Assembly: GCA_937862815.1 (NCBI GenBank)
Contig: CALMED010000034.1
Coordinates: forward strand, 35,649 to 99,648
Direction: 5' to 3'
Source: an uncultured Chitinophagaceae bacterium
GTDB lineage: Bacteria; Bacteroidota; Bacteroidia; Chitinophagales; Chitinophagaceae
Length of the DNA: 64,000 nt
Position numbers and translations under genes: made by a program
Part shown: one piece after another, positions 28,759 through 37,383 of the stretch
Position numbering within the stretch: position 1 is the first letter of the stretch
How the letters are laid out: each line of letters opens with the position of its first letter
Notes under the pieces: model-generated
The model's input: the letters and a program-made list of their open reading frames with translations, nothing else
What the model was told of the DNA's origin: nothing
The model's database searches: none

Positions 28759-29310
28759 ATGGCAATGATATCGATTGACAGCTTAATGGGCAACCAGGGA
28801 CCCAGTTATCCCGAACAGATCGTAGCCCCTTACCGCAAGGAACTGGTGGATTACGGCTTTGATCATCTAATGACGGTGGAAGATGTAAACCGGGTTATTG
28901 CCGGTAGTCCCGGTAAGGTGATTATGCTGGTGCTGAACAGCGTATGTGGCTGCAGTGCCCGGGTGAGCCGTCCCGGGGCCCTCCTCAGCTTTTTTAATCA
29001 TGTGGTGCCCGATATCAAGGCCACCCTGTTTGCCGGCATGGAGAAAGAAGCCGTGGCCCATTTTCGTGCCAGTTTTCTTTCCGGCATCACGCCCTCTTCG
29101 CCCAACATCCTGGTGATGAAAGACGGGCAGGTGCTGCTGCACCTGCAGCGTCACCAGATCGAAACCACCGATGCCGGCAGCATTGCCGATGCATTGATTG
29201 CGGTGTATAACGAACACTGCATACGTGAAACCACGGAGGCGGAGCGGGCTGCCTTACGGGAATATTTTATCAACCTCTACCAGGTGGACCCGCTGGCTCC
29301 CCAGGAGTAA
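28759..29310 (+). CDS. Bacilliredoxin-like protein (BrxA/BrxB family, CGC motif)
   Basis: A 183-residue thioredoxin-fold protein from ATG 28759. Residues 63-65 are Cys-Gly-Cys in LNSVCGCSARVSRP, the redox motif of the BrxA/BrxB (YphP/YqiW) family, with HFRASFLSGITPSSP and the HQIET block following. It is longer than the roughly 145-residue Bacillus proteins, with an added C-terminal helix rich in Glu and Arg. In Bacillus these de-bacillithiolate proteins; here the low-molecular-weight thiol is unknown. Placement inside the suf operon points to thiol repair or redox control of Fe-S assembly. Confidence 0.88.
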   Translation: MAMISIDSLMGNQGPSYPEQIVAPYRKELVDYGFDHLMTVEDVNRVIAGSPGKVIMLVLNSVCGCSARVSRPGALLSFFNHVVPDIKATLFAGMEKEAVAHFRASFLSGITPSSPNILVMKDGQVLLHLQRHQIETTDAGSIADALIAVYNEHCIRETTEAERAALREYFINLYQVDPLAPQE

Positions 29311-29315
29311 TTACC

Positions 29316-29792
29316 ATGAAAATTACAGCTACAGAAGAATACGGAGTACGGATGCTCATCCGCATTGCATCCGCAGATGCCAGCACCGGAATGAGCATTC
29401 CCCAACTGAGCGAAGCAGAAGGGCTGAGCGAGCCGCACGTGGCCAAGATCTGCCGCATTCTCCGGATGAGCGGTTTCATCAACAGTACCCCCGGCAATAA
29501 GGGTGGCTATGTGCTCAGTACGTCCGCCGAAACCATCCGCCTCAGCGATGTGATGAAGGCGTTGGGCGGTAACCTCTTCGACCAGCAGTTCTGTGAAACT
29601 CACACGGGGCTGGGGCGTCTCTGCACCAATTCCGTTGACTGCAGCACCCGCTCTCTCTGGAAAATGATTCAGTTTACACTGGACAACCTGCTCACAAAAC
29701 TAACCCTCAAGGATCTGATGGTGCACGAAAAGGAAGCCGAACTTAAGATTGAGCAGGTTATTCAAAGAAACCTGGATGAGATGTTAAAATAA
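29316..29792 (+). CDS. Rrf2 family transcriptional regulator, predicted Fe-S sensor
   Basis: A 158-residue winged-helix protein. The N-terminus ITATEEYGVRMLIRIA, IPQLSEAEGLSEPHVAKICRIL and the wing GNKGGYVLS match the Rrf2 family. Three cysteines at 93, 103 and 109 (C-x9-C-x5-C) form a probable Fe-S ligand set, as in IscR- and SufR-like proteins, though spacing differs. It is the last gene of the suf operon, 5 nt after the bacilliredoxin-like gene, suggesting feedback on the palindrome at 22928-22951. Confidence 0.9.
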   Translation: MKITATEEYGVRMLIRIASADASTGMSIPQLSEAEGLSEPHVAKICRILRMSGFINSTPGNKGGYVLSTSAETIRLSDVMKALGGNLFDQQFCETHTGLGRLCTNSVDCSTRSLWKMIQFTLDNLLTKLTLKDLMVHEKEAELKIEQVIQRNLDEMLK

Positions 29793-29795
29793 TGC

Positions 29796-29818
29796 AAGCG
29801 GCGCCGGCCGCTTTTTTT
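29796..29818 (+). terminator. Intrinsic terminator of the suf operon
   Basis: AAGCGGC, loop GCCG, GCCGCTT: a perfect 7-bp stem with a 4-nt loop, followed by a T run. It closes the operon 4 nt after the rrf2 stop. Confidence 0.85.
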
Positions 29819-29895
29819 CGCTGCATTCTTCATCGTCTTCCTGATACATCCCACCGCAAATAGCCGTTACTTTGCAGTAAATACGATTGCTTCTT

Positions 29896-30600
29896 ATGAA
29901 CAAGGTTGTTGCCAATGCCCGGGAGGCCATCCATGACATCTCCGATGGCGCCACCCTCATGTTGGGTGGTTTTGGTCTCTGCGGGATCCCCGAAAATTGT
30001 ATTGCCGCGCTCGTGGAAAAAGGAACAAAGAGCCTCACCTGCATATCGAATAATGCAGGGGTGGACGACTTTGGCATCGGGCGCATGCTCCGGCAAAAGC
30101 AGGTCCGCAAAATGATTTCCTCCTACGTGGGAGAAAACGCCGAGTTTGAACGCCAGCTGCTCAGCGGCGAACTGGAAGTGGAGTTGATACCGCAGGGAAC
30201 ACTGGCCACCCGTTGCCTGGCGGCCGGCTACGGTATGCCGGCTGTTTATACCCCGGCCGGTGTGGGCACCGAAGTGGCCGAAGGCAAGGAACTGCGCCGG
30301 TTTAACGGGAAAGATTACCTCCTTGAATATGCATTTGAAGCCGATTTTGCCCTGGTAAAAGCCTGGAAGGGCGACACCCACGGCAACCTCATTTTCAAGG
30401 ATACGGCCCGCAACTTCAATCCCCTCATGGCCATGGCCGGTAAGGTAACCATTGCCGAAGTGGAGCACCTGGTGGAAGCGGGACAACTCGATCCCAACGA
30501 GGTGCATACACCCGGTATTTATGTGCACCGCATTTTCCAGGGATCCCAATACGAAAAGCGGATTGAGCAACGCACCGTCCGCCAGCATCCAACATTATAA
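29896..30600 (+). CDS. scoA: 3-oxoacid CoA-transferase subunit A
   Basis: A 234-residue protein from ATG 29896; a TTG three codons earlier is less likely. The glycine-rich [16 protein letters not shown] near residues 27-42 and [19 protein letters not shown] are family I CoA-transferase blocks. Together with subunit B, it transfers CoA between succinyl-CoA and acetoacetate, allowing use of ketone bodies and C4 degradation products. It is followed 10 nt later by scoB. A near-match promoter box TTACTTTG lies at 29867-29874. Confidence 0.94.
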   Translation: MNKVVANAREAIHDISDGATLMLGGFGLCGIPENCIAALVEKGTKSLTCISNNAGVDDFGIGRMLRQKQVRKMISSYVGENAEFERQLLSGELEVELIPQGTLATRCLAAGYGMPAVYTPAGVGTEVAEGKELRRFNGKDYLLEYAFEADFALVKAWKGDTHGNLIFKDTARNFNPLMAMAGKVTIAEVEHLVEAGQLDPNEVHTPGIYVHRIFQGSQYEKRIEQRTVRQHPTL

Positions 30601-30610
30601 ACGGAAAGAA

Positions 30611-31270
30611 ATGGCACTCACCAAAGAACAAATTGCACAACGCATTGCCCGGGAGTTGCAGGACGGCTATTACGTCAATCTCGGCATTGGTATCCCCACC
30701 CTGGTGGCCAATTATATTCCGGAGGGAATGCACGTGGTGTTGCAAAGTGAAAACGGCCTGCTGGGCATGGGGCCCTTCCCCTGGGCGGGTGAAGAGGATC
30801 CCGACCTGATTAATGCCGGCAAGCAAACCATCACCACTGTACCGGGGTCGGCTTTCTTCGACAGTGCCCTCAGCTTTGGAATGATCCGGGCGGGCAAAGT
30901 GGACCTGACGGTGCTCGGCGCCATGGAAGTGAGCGAGGAAGGCGATATCGCCAACTGGAAGATACCCGGTAAAATGGTGAAGGGAATGGGTGGTGCGATG
31001 GACCTCGTGGCCAGCGCCCGCAATATCATTGTTGCCATGATGCACACCAACCCCAAAGGCGAAAGCAAGTTGCTACCCCGTTGCACACTTCCGCTTACAG
31101 GTACCCGTTGCGTTAAGAAAATTGTTTCTGACCTCGCCGTTCTCGACGTAACCCCGGCAGGCTTTGTGTTGCGGGAACGGGCGCCGGGGGTGTCGGTGGA
31201 GGATATTATATCCAAAACCGCCGGCAAGCTGGTGGTGCCCGATGCAGTGCCGGAAATGGTATTTTCCTGA
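30611..31270 (+). CDS. scoB: 3-oxoacid CoA-transferase subunit B
   Basis: A 219-residue protein from ATG 30611. Catalytic Glu47 lies in [12 protein letters not shown], the hallmark of the B subunit, with [13 protein letters not shown] upstream and [17 protein letters not shown] later. The glutamate forms the CoA thioester intermediate. It is cotranscribed with scoA. Together with the 3-hydroxyacyl-CoA dehydrogenase and glutaryl-CoA-dehydrogenase-like genes further right, it suggests catabolism through acetoacetyl-CoA. Confidence 0.95.
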   Translation: MALTKEQIAQRIARELQDGYYVNLGIGIPTLVANYIPEGMHVVLQSENGLLGMGPFPWAGEEDPDLINAGKQTITTVPGSAFFDSALSFGMIRAGKVDLTVLGAMEVSEEGDIANWKIPGKMVKGMGGAMDLVASARNIIVAMMHTNPKGESKLLPRCTLPLTGTRCVKKIVSDLAVLDVTPAGFVLRERAPGVSVEDIISKTAGKLVVPDAVPEMVFS

Positions 31271-31292
31271 ATGATCGGATCTTCCTGATAAG

Positions 31293-31610
31293 ATGAAAAA
31301 AGGGTTCTTTTTTACACTGTTTATATGTTGGCTGCATTTGGTTTTGCCCGGTTGCAGCAAGCCGACACTCGAAATTGATGCACGGGTGAAAACAGTGCGT
31401 TATGCGTGTGGTCCTGCCTGCGACGCGGTGGCTTTTGTTCTGGAGGCCGACGCAATGCTTTATCTTCCCCAGTCGCCTTTGCCCGAAAGTGTTCGGGTAG
31501 ACCAGTTGCCGGTTCGCGTGGTATTTGAACGCACGGGTAACCGGGCCGGGCAATGGGAGGGACCCGAAGGACTCGAAAAGGTACGGGTGCTGCAAATCCG
31601 GCCGCGGTGA
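31293..31610 (+). CDS. Small hypothetical lipoprotein
   Basis: A 105-residue protein with a signal sequence and lipobox (LVLPGC, Cys21). The mature part is a short beta-rich domain with a CGPAC motif near residues 39-43, which could form a disulfide. It starts 22 nt after scoB on the same strand. No family recognised. Confidence 0.65.
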   Translation: MKKGFFFTLFICWLHLVLPGCSKPTLEIDARVKTVRYACGPACDAVAFVLEADAMLYLPQSPLPESVRVDQLPVRVVFERTGNRAGQWEGPEGLEKVRVLQIRPR

Positions 31611-31672
31611 ACTGTAACCGCAAAACCCCTGGTTGTAGTCTTGCAAAACCGATCGTATTTTTAACAAATCCA

Positions 31673-31705
31673 TTTGGAGACGGCATCGCCCGGCGGGTAT
31701 CTTTG
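31673..31705 (+). promoter_or_regulatory. Canonical Bacteroidota promoter of the OmpA-like gene
   Basis: TTTG at 31673-31676, 21-bp spacer, TATCTTTG at 31698-31705: a full match to the TTTG/TAnnTTTG architecture, 62 nt before the start codon. Confidence 0.75.
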
Positions 31706-31767
31706 CGGGTGGTGCGGCACAGGCAGATGGCGGTGCTCCACTTTTTTCCAATTTTAAATTTCATTGT

Positions 31768-32646
31768 ATGAACCGATGGTTACCCCTGCTGCTGGGAGCA
31801 TTCCTGCTCAGCTCCTGCGTAAGCAGTAAGAAATTCAAACAGGCACAGGCAGATTATGCAGGACTGCAGACCCGCTATCAGACCCTGGAAGGAACGCTGG
31901 CCGATTGCAACCGGGATAAAGGCAATCTCCAGAAAGAAAAAGATCAGCTCAATACTAAAATCAATGAGTTGAACCGCGAACTGGAATTTGTGAAGCAGAA
32001 CTACACCCAGGCGTTGAACCAACTGGAAAACCTGTCTGTCATCAGCAAGCAACAGGCCGAAAGCATCAAACAATCCTTGCAGAATATCGGCGCCAAAGAC
32101 GCTTACATCCAGAATCTGCAGCAACAGATTGCCTACAAAGATTCACTCAACATGGTGCTGGTGATGAACCTGAAAGGGGCCATCGGCAACATGGATGACA
32201 AGGACATCAACATCAAAGTTGACAAAGGCGTTGTGTACATCGATATCTCCGATAAGCTGCTCTTCAAGAGCGGACGGTATGAAGTTACGGATCAGGCCAA
32301 AGTGGTGCTGGGCAAAGTGGCACTGGTGCTGAAAAACCAGCCCGATATTGAATTCATGGTAGAGGGACACACCGACAATGTTCCTTTCCGCGGTAACGGT
32401 GTATTGCTGGATAACTGGGATCTCAGTGTAAAGCGGGCAACTTCTGTGGTGCGCCTGTTACAGAAAGACTACGGCATGGACCCGATGAAGATGGCTGCAG
32501 CCGGACGGGGTGAATTCCACCCCGTGGCTGATAATGCCACAACAGAAGGCAAGGCCTCTAACCGCCGGACCCGCATCGTCATCCTTCCCAAACTGGACCA
32601 GTTCTTCCAGTTGCTGGAACCCAAACAGGGCGGCGACGGACAATAA
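31768..32646 (+). CDS. OmpA/MotB-domain lipoprotein with coiled coil
   Basis: A 292-residue lipoprotein (lipobox LLSSC, Cys17). Residues ~20-125 form a long coiled coil rich in Gln, Lys, Asn and Glu. The C-terminal OmpA domain shows LLFKSGRYEVTDQAK, FMVEGHTDNVPF, NWDLSVKRATSVV and NRRTRIVILPK, the peptidoglycan-binding (diaminopimelate-contact) elements. It should link the outer membrane to peptidoglycan. It has a strong promoter and a strong terminator, so it is probably monocistronic and well expressed. Confidence 0.93.
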   Translation: MNRWLPLLLGAFLLSSCVSSKKFKQAQADYAGLQTRYQTLEGTLADCNRDKGNLQKEKDQLNTKINELNRELEFVKQNYTQALNQLENLSVISKQQAESIKQSLQNIGAKDAYIQNLQQQIAYKDSLNMVLVMNLKGAIGNMDDKDINIKVDKGVVYIDISDKLLFKSGRYEVTDQAKVVLGKVALVLKNQPDIEFMVEGHTDNVPFRGNGVLLDNWDLSVKRATSVVRLLQKDYGMDPMKMAAAGRGEFHPVADNATTEGKASNRRTRIVILPKLDQFFQLLEPKQGGDGQ

Positions 32647-32669
32647 GTCGTCAGGAAATTTAATTACAG

Positions 32670-32699
32670 GCAGGAGGGAATGTCCCTCCTGCTTTTTTT
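32670..32699 (+). terminator. Intrinsic terminator after the OmpA-like gene
   Basis: GCAGGAGGGA and TCCCTCCTGC form a perfect 10-bp stem with a 3-nt loop, followed by seven T. Confidence 0.92.
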
Positions 32700-32774
32700 G
32701 TGCCCGTTTCAGGAATAAATCTGTACCCGTCTTTGATCTCTACGGGTACATCCGGCCAATGCGCTTCCAGGCCA

Positions 32775-33662
32775 TCACCGGAAGCGCGGACTCACCACCA
32801 GGTCTTTGCTGCCTGCGGTGTATTGATAGAAGCCTTCGCCGGTTTTTACCCCCAGTTTGCCGGCGGTGACCATGTTGATGAGCAGCGGGCAGGGAGCGTA
32901 TTTGGGCTGCCCGAAACCGTCGTGCAGCACCCGCAGGATGGCGAGGCATACATCCAGCCCGATGAAATCGGCCAGTTGCAGGGGACCCATGGGGTGGGCC
33001 ATGCCCAGCTTCATGATGGTGTCAATCACCTCCACGCCGGCCACTCCCTCGTGCAGGCTGCAGATGGCTTCGTTGATCATGGGCATGAGGATGCGGTTGG
33101 CAATAAAGCCGGGATAGTCGTTCACCACGCAGGGCACTTTGTTCAGCTGGTGGGTCAGCTCCACAATGGTTTGTGTCACCTCTTTAGCCGTGGCGTAGCC
33201 ATTGATAATCTCCACCAGTTTCATCACCGGTACAGGATTCATAAAGTGCATGCCTATCACCCGGTCGGCGCGGTTGGTGGCAGCTGCTATCTGCGTAATG
33301 GAAATGGAAGACGTGTTGGAGGCGAGGATGCAACCTGCCGGCGCGGTGCGGTCAATCTGCTGAAAGATGTTGAGTTTGAGTTCGGTATTTTCAGTGGCTG
33401 CTTCAATCACCAGTTCCGCCTGCCGCACGCCTTCAATGAGGTCGGGTGTGGTGGTGATGCGCTGCAGCGCTTCATTTTTTTCTGCTTCAGAAAGTGTTCC
33501 CTTCGCCACCTGGCGGTCCATGTTACGGGCAATGGTGGCCAATGCCTTGGTAAGCTGGGCCGCGTGAACGTCAATGAGATGAACCTGGAATCCCGACTGG
33601 GCAAATACATGGGCGATGCCGTTGCCCATGGTGCCGGCACCAATGACTGCAATCTGTTTCAT
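32775..33662 (-). CDS. 3-hydroxyacyl-CoA (3-hydroxybutyryl-CoA) dehydrogenase
   Basis: A 295-residue enzyme from ATG 33662 (a TTG two codons earlier is less likely). The NAD-binding GAGTMGNGIA is at residues 8-17, ASNTSSISIT follows, and the catalytic His is in GMHFMNPVPVMKLVEI. The C-terminal dimerisation half has GFIANRILMPMINEA and GLGVKTGEGFYQY-type ends. It oxidises 3-hydroxybutyryl-CoA to acetoacetyl-CoA. It converges with the OmpA-like gene and fits the nearby CoA-transferase. Confidence 0.93.
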   Translation of the reverse strand: MKQIAVIGAGTMGNGIAHVFAQSGFQVHLIDVHAAQLTKALATIARNMDRQVAKGTLSEAEKNEALQRITTTPDLIEGVRQAELVIEAATENTELKLNIFQQIDRTAPAGCILASNTSSISITQIAAATNRADRVIGMHFMNPVPVMKLVEIINGYATAKEVTQTIVELTHQLNKVPCVVNDYPGFIANRILMPMINEAICSLHEGVAGVEVIDTIMKLGMAHPMGPLQLADFIGLDVCLAILRVLHDGFGQPKYAPCPLLINMVTAGKLGVKTGEGFYQYTAGSKDLVVSPRFR

Positions 33663-33708
33663 ATGCAAGACCCCGGAGGGTGTTTAGTTGGAGAAAACGT
33701 TAACCCAA

Positions 33709-33716
33709 CAAAGTTA
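33709..33716 (-). promoter_or_regulatory. TAACTTTG -7 box for the hydroxyacyl-CoA dehydrogenase gene
   Basis: Exact TAnnTTTG match on the minus strand, 46 nt before the start at 33662. Confidence 0.5.
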
Positions 33717-33797
33717 CTTCAAATGGAGATGTGTTTACCGGCAATAAACGGTTTTTGAACGAACAGATTACCGCAAAATAGAAGCGGAAAGTTGCTG

Positions 33798-34439
33798 TTA
33801 TTTTTTTGATTTGAAATCGCCCCGTTTCCAGGCGTCGATAAATTCAGCCCATGCCAGCGGACTGAAGATGGGTTGTGGCCGGAACTGGCCGGAGTAATAG
33901 GTACTGCGGGCAGCGTTGCGGATGCTGTAGTTGGCGGCTTCACCCCCGTCTTTCGGGAGTGATTGCATGAGAATACGGGACTGGGCGGTGAGGGTGTTGC
34001 GGCGGGCGATCTCTATTTTGTCGGCCGGTACCGGCGTGTTTACAAAGTCGCGTTCAAACTGTTCCCGGCTGGGTCGTGCCCGGATGATGGTGGCCGGCAG
34101 GTAGATGGTGTCCACCACCATGAGCTGGATAATGCTGAAACGGTTTCCTTCCAGGTTCCGGGGGATCAGTACTTCTTTGGGTTTGAAACCCACGCTGGTG
34201 AAGTCAATGATGTCGCCCTTCAGCACCACGATGCTGAATACCCCCTGGTCGTTGGTGTAAGTACCCCGGTTCTGGTTCCGCACTTTCACGGTAACGGCCG
34301 GGATGCCCCGCAGGCTGTCGGCGGTCATCACCACCCCGTACAACTGCACCACCGAGTCTTTGAACGATTCAAACTGGGCACGTACGCTCACAGGAGCCAA
34401 AAAGGCGGCAAGCACAACCAGGAGAAGGCTTTTCTTCAT
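33798..34439 (-). CDS. CarboxypepD_reg-like domain secreted protein
   Basis: A 213-residue protein from ATG 34439, chosen because it gives a clean signal peptide (MKKSLLLVVLAAFLAPVSVRA). Residues ~33-90 form a beta-sandwich like the carboxypeptidase-regulatory/CNA-type domain (LYGVVMTADSLRGIPAVTV, GTYTNDQGVFSI), as found at the N-terminus of TonB receptors. The C-terminal part (TLTAQSRILMQSL through FIDAWKRGDF) is conserved in small Bacteroidota proteins of unknown function. It is divergent from mrp. Confidence 0.75.
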   Translation of the reverse strand: MKKSLLLVVLAAFLAPVSVRAQFESFKDSVVQLYGVVMTADSLRGIPAVTVKVRNQNRGTYTNDQGVFSIVVLKGDIIDFTSVGFKPKEVLIPRNLEGNRFSIIQLMVVDTIYLPATIIRARPSREQFERDFVNTPVPADKIEIARRNTLTAQSRILMQSLPKDGGEAANYSIRNAARSTYYSGQFRPQPIFSPLAWAEFIDAWKRGDFKSKK

Positions 34440-34498
34440 GCGCTTCAAAAATAACGGATTTGTCTTTTTAACCGCAACAAATACATTCCCTGAATGGT

Positions 34499-34506
34499 TA
34501 TTTTTG
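34499..34506 (+). promoter_or_regulatory. TATTTTTG -7 box for mrp
   Basis: Exact TAnnTTTG match, 35 nt before the mrp ATG. Confidence 0.5.
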
Positions 34507-34541
34507 CAGTCGCAGCTTTTTTTTAACAAATTGAACATACC

Positions 34542-35639
34542 ATGACCAAAGAACAAGTGCTGGATGCCTTGCGGAATGTGCAGGAGCCCGACCTGGGCAA
34601 AGACCTCGTAACACTGAATATGGTGCAGGATATTGAAATTGAAGGAAACGATGTTTCATTCACCATTGTACTCACCACGCCCGCCTGCCCCATGAAGGAC
34701 CTCATGGGCAATGCCTCCACCAACGCCATCAAGTTACTGGTCAATAAAGACGCCAACGTAAAAGTCAACTTTACCTCCAATACCTCCAGCAACCGGAAAG
34801 ACCCCAGGCAGGTATTGCCGCAGGTGAAGAACATCATCGCGGTAGTGAGCGGAAAGGGTGGTGTGGGTAAAAGCACCATCAGCGCCAACCTGGCCCTGGC
34901 CCTGGCGCAAAGCGGAGCCAAAGTGGGTCTCATGGACGCTGATATTTACGGTCCCAGCGTACCCATCATGTTTGGCGTACGCGGCGAGCGCCCCAAAATG
35001 ACCGAGATCAACGGCAAGCCCATGATTGTGCCGATGGAGAAATACGGTATCCAGTTTATGAGCATCGGGTTGCTGGTAAATGAAAAAGACGCGGTGGTCT
35101 GGCGTGGCCCCATGGCCAGCAGCGCCATCAAGCAGTTTATTACCGATGTGCTGTGGGGTGATCTCGATTACCTGGTGATTGATATGCCACCTGGTACCGG
35201 CGATATCCACCTCACCCTGGTGCAAACGGTTCCCGTTACCGGTGCCATCGTGGTTACCACCCCCCAGGATATTGCCCTGGCCGATGCCAAGAAAGCGGTG
35301 GCCATGTTTGCACAGACACAGATCAAAGTGCCTATCATTGGCCTGGTGGAAAACATGAGCTACTTCACACCGGCCGAACTACCCGATAACCGGTATTACA
35401 TCTTTGGAAAGGAAGGCGGGAAAAAGCTGGCCGAGGAATTTGAGCTCAACTTCCTGGGCCAGATACCGCTGGTGCAAAGCATCCGCGAGGGGGGCGACAG
35501 CGGAATGCCCATCATGGTGAGCGACGAAGCCATCACGAAAAAAGCGTTCCAGGAGTTTACCGCGGCCGCCGTACGCAGCATTGCCATGCGCAATGCCGAA
35601 TTGCCGGCCACACAACTGCTGACAACCATCGCGGGATAA
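34542..35639 (+). CDS. mrp: Mrp/NBP35 family P-loop ATPase
   Basis: A 365-residue protein with an N-terminal DUF59 domain (residues ~1-75, TTPACPMK) and a deviant Walker A SGKGGVGKST (103-112). DADIYGPSVP and DMPPGTGDIHL are family blocks. Proteobacterial Mrp/ApbC binds a bridging Fe-S cluster through a CxxC after ENMS; here that position reads ENMSYFTPAELPDNRYY with no cysteine. I recall the same substitution in other Bacteroidota, so it may carry clusters differently or only act in flagellar-type or other ATPase roles. Its DUF59 domain is homologous to the SufT-like protein. Confidence 0.93.
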   Translation: MTKEQVLDALRNVQEPDLGKDLVTLNMVQDIEIEGNDVSFTIVLTTPACPMKDLMGNASTNAIKLLVNKDANVKVNFTSNTSSNRKDPRQVLPQVKNIIAVVSGKGGVGKSTISANLALALAQSGAKVGLMDADIYGPSVPIMFGVRGERPKMTEINGKPMIVPMEKYGIQFMSIGLLVNEKDAVVWRGPMASSAIKQFITDVLWGDLDYLVIDMPPGTGDIHLTLVQTVPVTGAIVVTTPQDIALADAKKAVAMFAQTQIKVPIIGLVENMSYFTPAELPDNRYYIFGKEGGKKLAEEFELNFLGQIPLVQSIREGGDSGMPIMVSDEAITKKAFQEFTAAAVRSIAMRNAELPATQLLTTIAG

Positions 35640-35806
35640 TCCGGCCGGTTTCCGGGTTGACTTGCTGTAAATGCGTAAAAGGCAAACTGGAAGCAGATTA
35701 AGAAGACAGTTTACCCTCATGCCATACGCTGTGGGTCTCCGTGTAGGCCTGTTCCCCGTGTTGAAAACCATTTAGCAACCGTCTCATTTATTCCTCCCGC
35801 ATCGCT

Positions 35807-35814
35807 TACATTTG
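35807..35814 (+). promoter_or_regulatory. TACATTTG -7 box placed 4 nt before the paiB-like start
   Basis: Exact TAnnTTTG match ending 4 nt before ATG 35819, so transcription would begin at or next to the start codon (leaderless mRNA). Confidence 0.5.
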
Positions 35815-35818
35815 ACCT

Positions 35819-36439
35819 ATGTATGATGTGCCGTATTTTAAAGCCACAGATCCTGCAGAACTCCGGGCTTTCATGCAGGCCCATCCCTTTGCCCTGCTGG
35901 CCGGGGTGAATGCCAACCGGCAGCCCGTGGCCACCCAGGTACCCGTATTTACCGATGAGCGGGATGGGCGGTTGTTTATCACCGGGCATATCCAGCGTAA
36001 AACCGACCATCACCGGGCATTTGAGCAACATCCTGATGCGTTGCTCGTGTTTACAGGACCGCATGCCTATGTGAGTGCCAGTTGGTACAGCGATCCGCAG
36101 CAGGCCAGTACCTGGAACTACATGAGCGTACACGCCCGGGGGCGTCTGCGCTTCCTGAACGAAGAAGAATTGCTGCGTTTACTCGAACGGACAACAGCAC
36201 ATTTTGAAAACAACCCGCACTCGCCTGCCGGCTTTCACCATCTGCCTCCAGCTTATGTGCAGCAACACATGAAAGCCATCGTGGCTTTTGAAGTGCAGGT
36301 GCAGCAACTGGAGCATGTCTTTAAACTGAGCCAGAACCGCGACCGGCAAAGCTATGACACCATCATTGACAGGTTGCAGGAGCAGGGCGGAGAGGCCGCA
36401 CAACTGGCAACCGCGATGCAGCGGCTGAAACAGGAATAA
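35819..36439 (+). CDS. PaiB-like FMN-binding split-barrel protein
   Basis: A 206-residue protein of the FMN-binding negative regulator (PaiB) family. MYDVPYFKATDPAEL at the N-terminus, FITGHIQRKTDHHRAF near residue 60, YVSASWYSDPQQASTWNYMSVHARG and the AIVAFEVQV block identify it. In Bacillus, PaiB represses protease and sporulation genes, but most homologs are only known as FMN-binding proteins. The start is supported by the family N-terminus even though its promoter lies directly in front of it. Confidence 0.9.
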   Translation: MYDVPYFKATDPAELRAFMQAHPFALLAGVNANRQPVATQVPVFTDERDGRLFITGHIQRKTDHHRAFEQHPDALLVFTGPHAYVSASWYSDPQQASTWNYMSVHARGRLRFLNEEELLRLLERTTAHFENNPHSPAGFHHLPPAYVQQHMKAIVAFEVQVQQLEHVFKLSQNRDRQSYDTIIDRLQEQGGEAAQLATAMQRLKQE

Positions 36440-36447
36440 ATCATGGT

Positions 36448-37353
36448 ATGAGAAAACAGCTGTGGATACTGATCCCCTTATTTTTGGCTTGTTCATCCAA
36501 ACTGATGCCGGTGCAGGAATCATCAATCAATCAACAACCCGCAATATTCGATAAACAGGGACACCGGGGGTGCCGGGGGCTGATGCCCGAAAACACTGTA
36601 CCCGCCATGTACACCGCGCTGGACCTGGGTGTAACCACCCTCGAACTGGATGTGGTGATCAGCAGCGATCGGCAGGTGGTGGTGAGTCACGAACCCTGGA
36701 TGGGACACGAAATCAGCCGCAAGCCCGATGGCAGCGATGTAACGGAGCGGGAAGAGAAAAGTCTCAACCTCTACCGGATGACCTACGATGAGATCCGGCG
36801 CTATGATGTAGGGAGCAAACCGCATCCCCGTTTTCCGCGGCAACAGAAAATGGCCGTTTACAAGCCGTTGCTCAGCGACCTGCTCGACAGCGTAGCGGCC
36901 TACATGCGCACCAGCCGCCGTCCGCTGCCTTATTTCAACATTGAAACCAAGTGCCTGCCCATTGGCGACGGTTTGTTTCATCCGCCCCCGGCTGAATTTG
37001 CAGAGTTACTGATGGCGGTGATCAGGGAGAAGGAAGTAGAGGAGCGGGTCATCATCCAGTCGTTCGATGTACGTACCCTGCAATACCTGCACAAGAAATA
37101 TCCGCATATAAAAACGGCCTTGTTAATTGAGGATAGCGATAAGCGGCCCATTGCCCGGCAACTGGATGAGCTGGGCTTTATACCCAATATTTACAGCCCG
37201 CATTACTCGCATGTAACGGAGGAATTACTACGCTACTGCCGGGACAGGAATATGAAACTCATTCCATGGACTGTTAATACAAAAGAAGAAATCACCCGCC
37301 TCCGTCAGTTGGGGGTGGATGGAATCATCACCGATTATCCCGATCTCTTTTAA
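36448..37353 (+). CDS. Glycerophosphodiester phosphodiesterase, lipoprotein
   Basis: A 301-residue GDPD TIM-barrel protein with a lipobox (LFLAC, Cys15), so periplasmic or outer-membrane facing. Catalytic blocks: GHRGCRGLMPENT (His39, Arg40), ELDVVISSD and the second His in VVSHEPWMG; Mg-site Glu is in YFNIETK; the end has GVDGIITDYPDL. It hydrolyses glycerophosphodiesters to glycerol 3-phosphate and an alcohol. It lies 8 nt after the paiB-like gene on the same strand. Confidence 0.93.
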   Translation: MRKQLWILIPLFLACSSKLMPVQESSINQQPAIFDKQGHRGCRGLMPENTVPAMYTALDLGVTTLELDVVISSDRQVVVSHEPWMGHEISRKPDGSDVTEREEKSLNLYRMTYDEIRRYDVGSKPHPRFPRQQKMAVYKPLLSDLLDSVAAYMRTSRRPLPYFNIETKCLPIGDGLFHPPPAEFAELLMAVIREKEVEERVIIQSFDVRTLQYLHKKYPHIKTALLIEDSDKRPIARQLDELGFIPNIYSPHYSHVTEELLRYCRDRNMKLIPWTVNTKEEITRLRQLGVDGIITDYPDLF

Positions 37354-37383
37354 CATCCATCATTTCACTGTTCAACCAGTACT

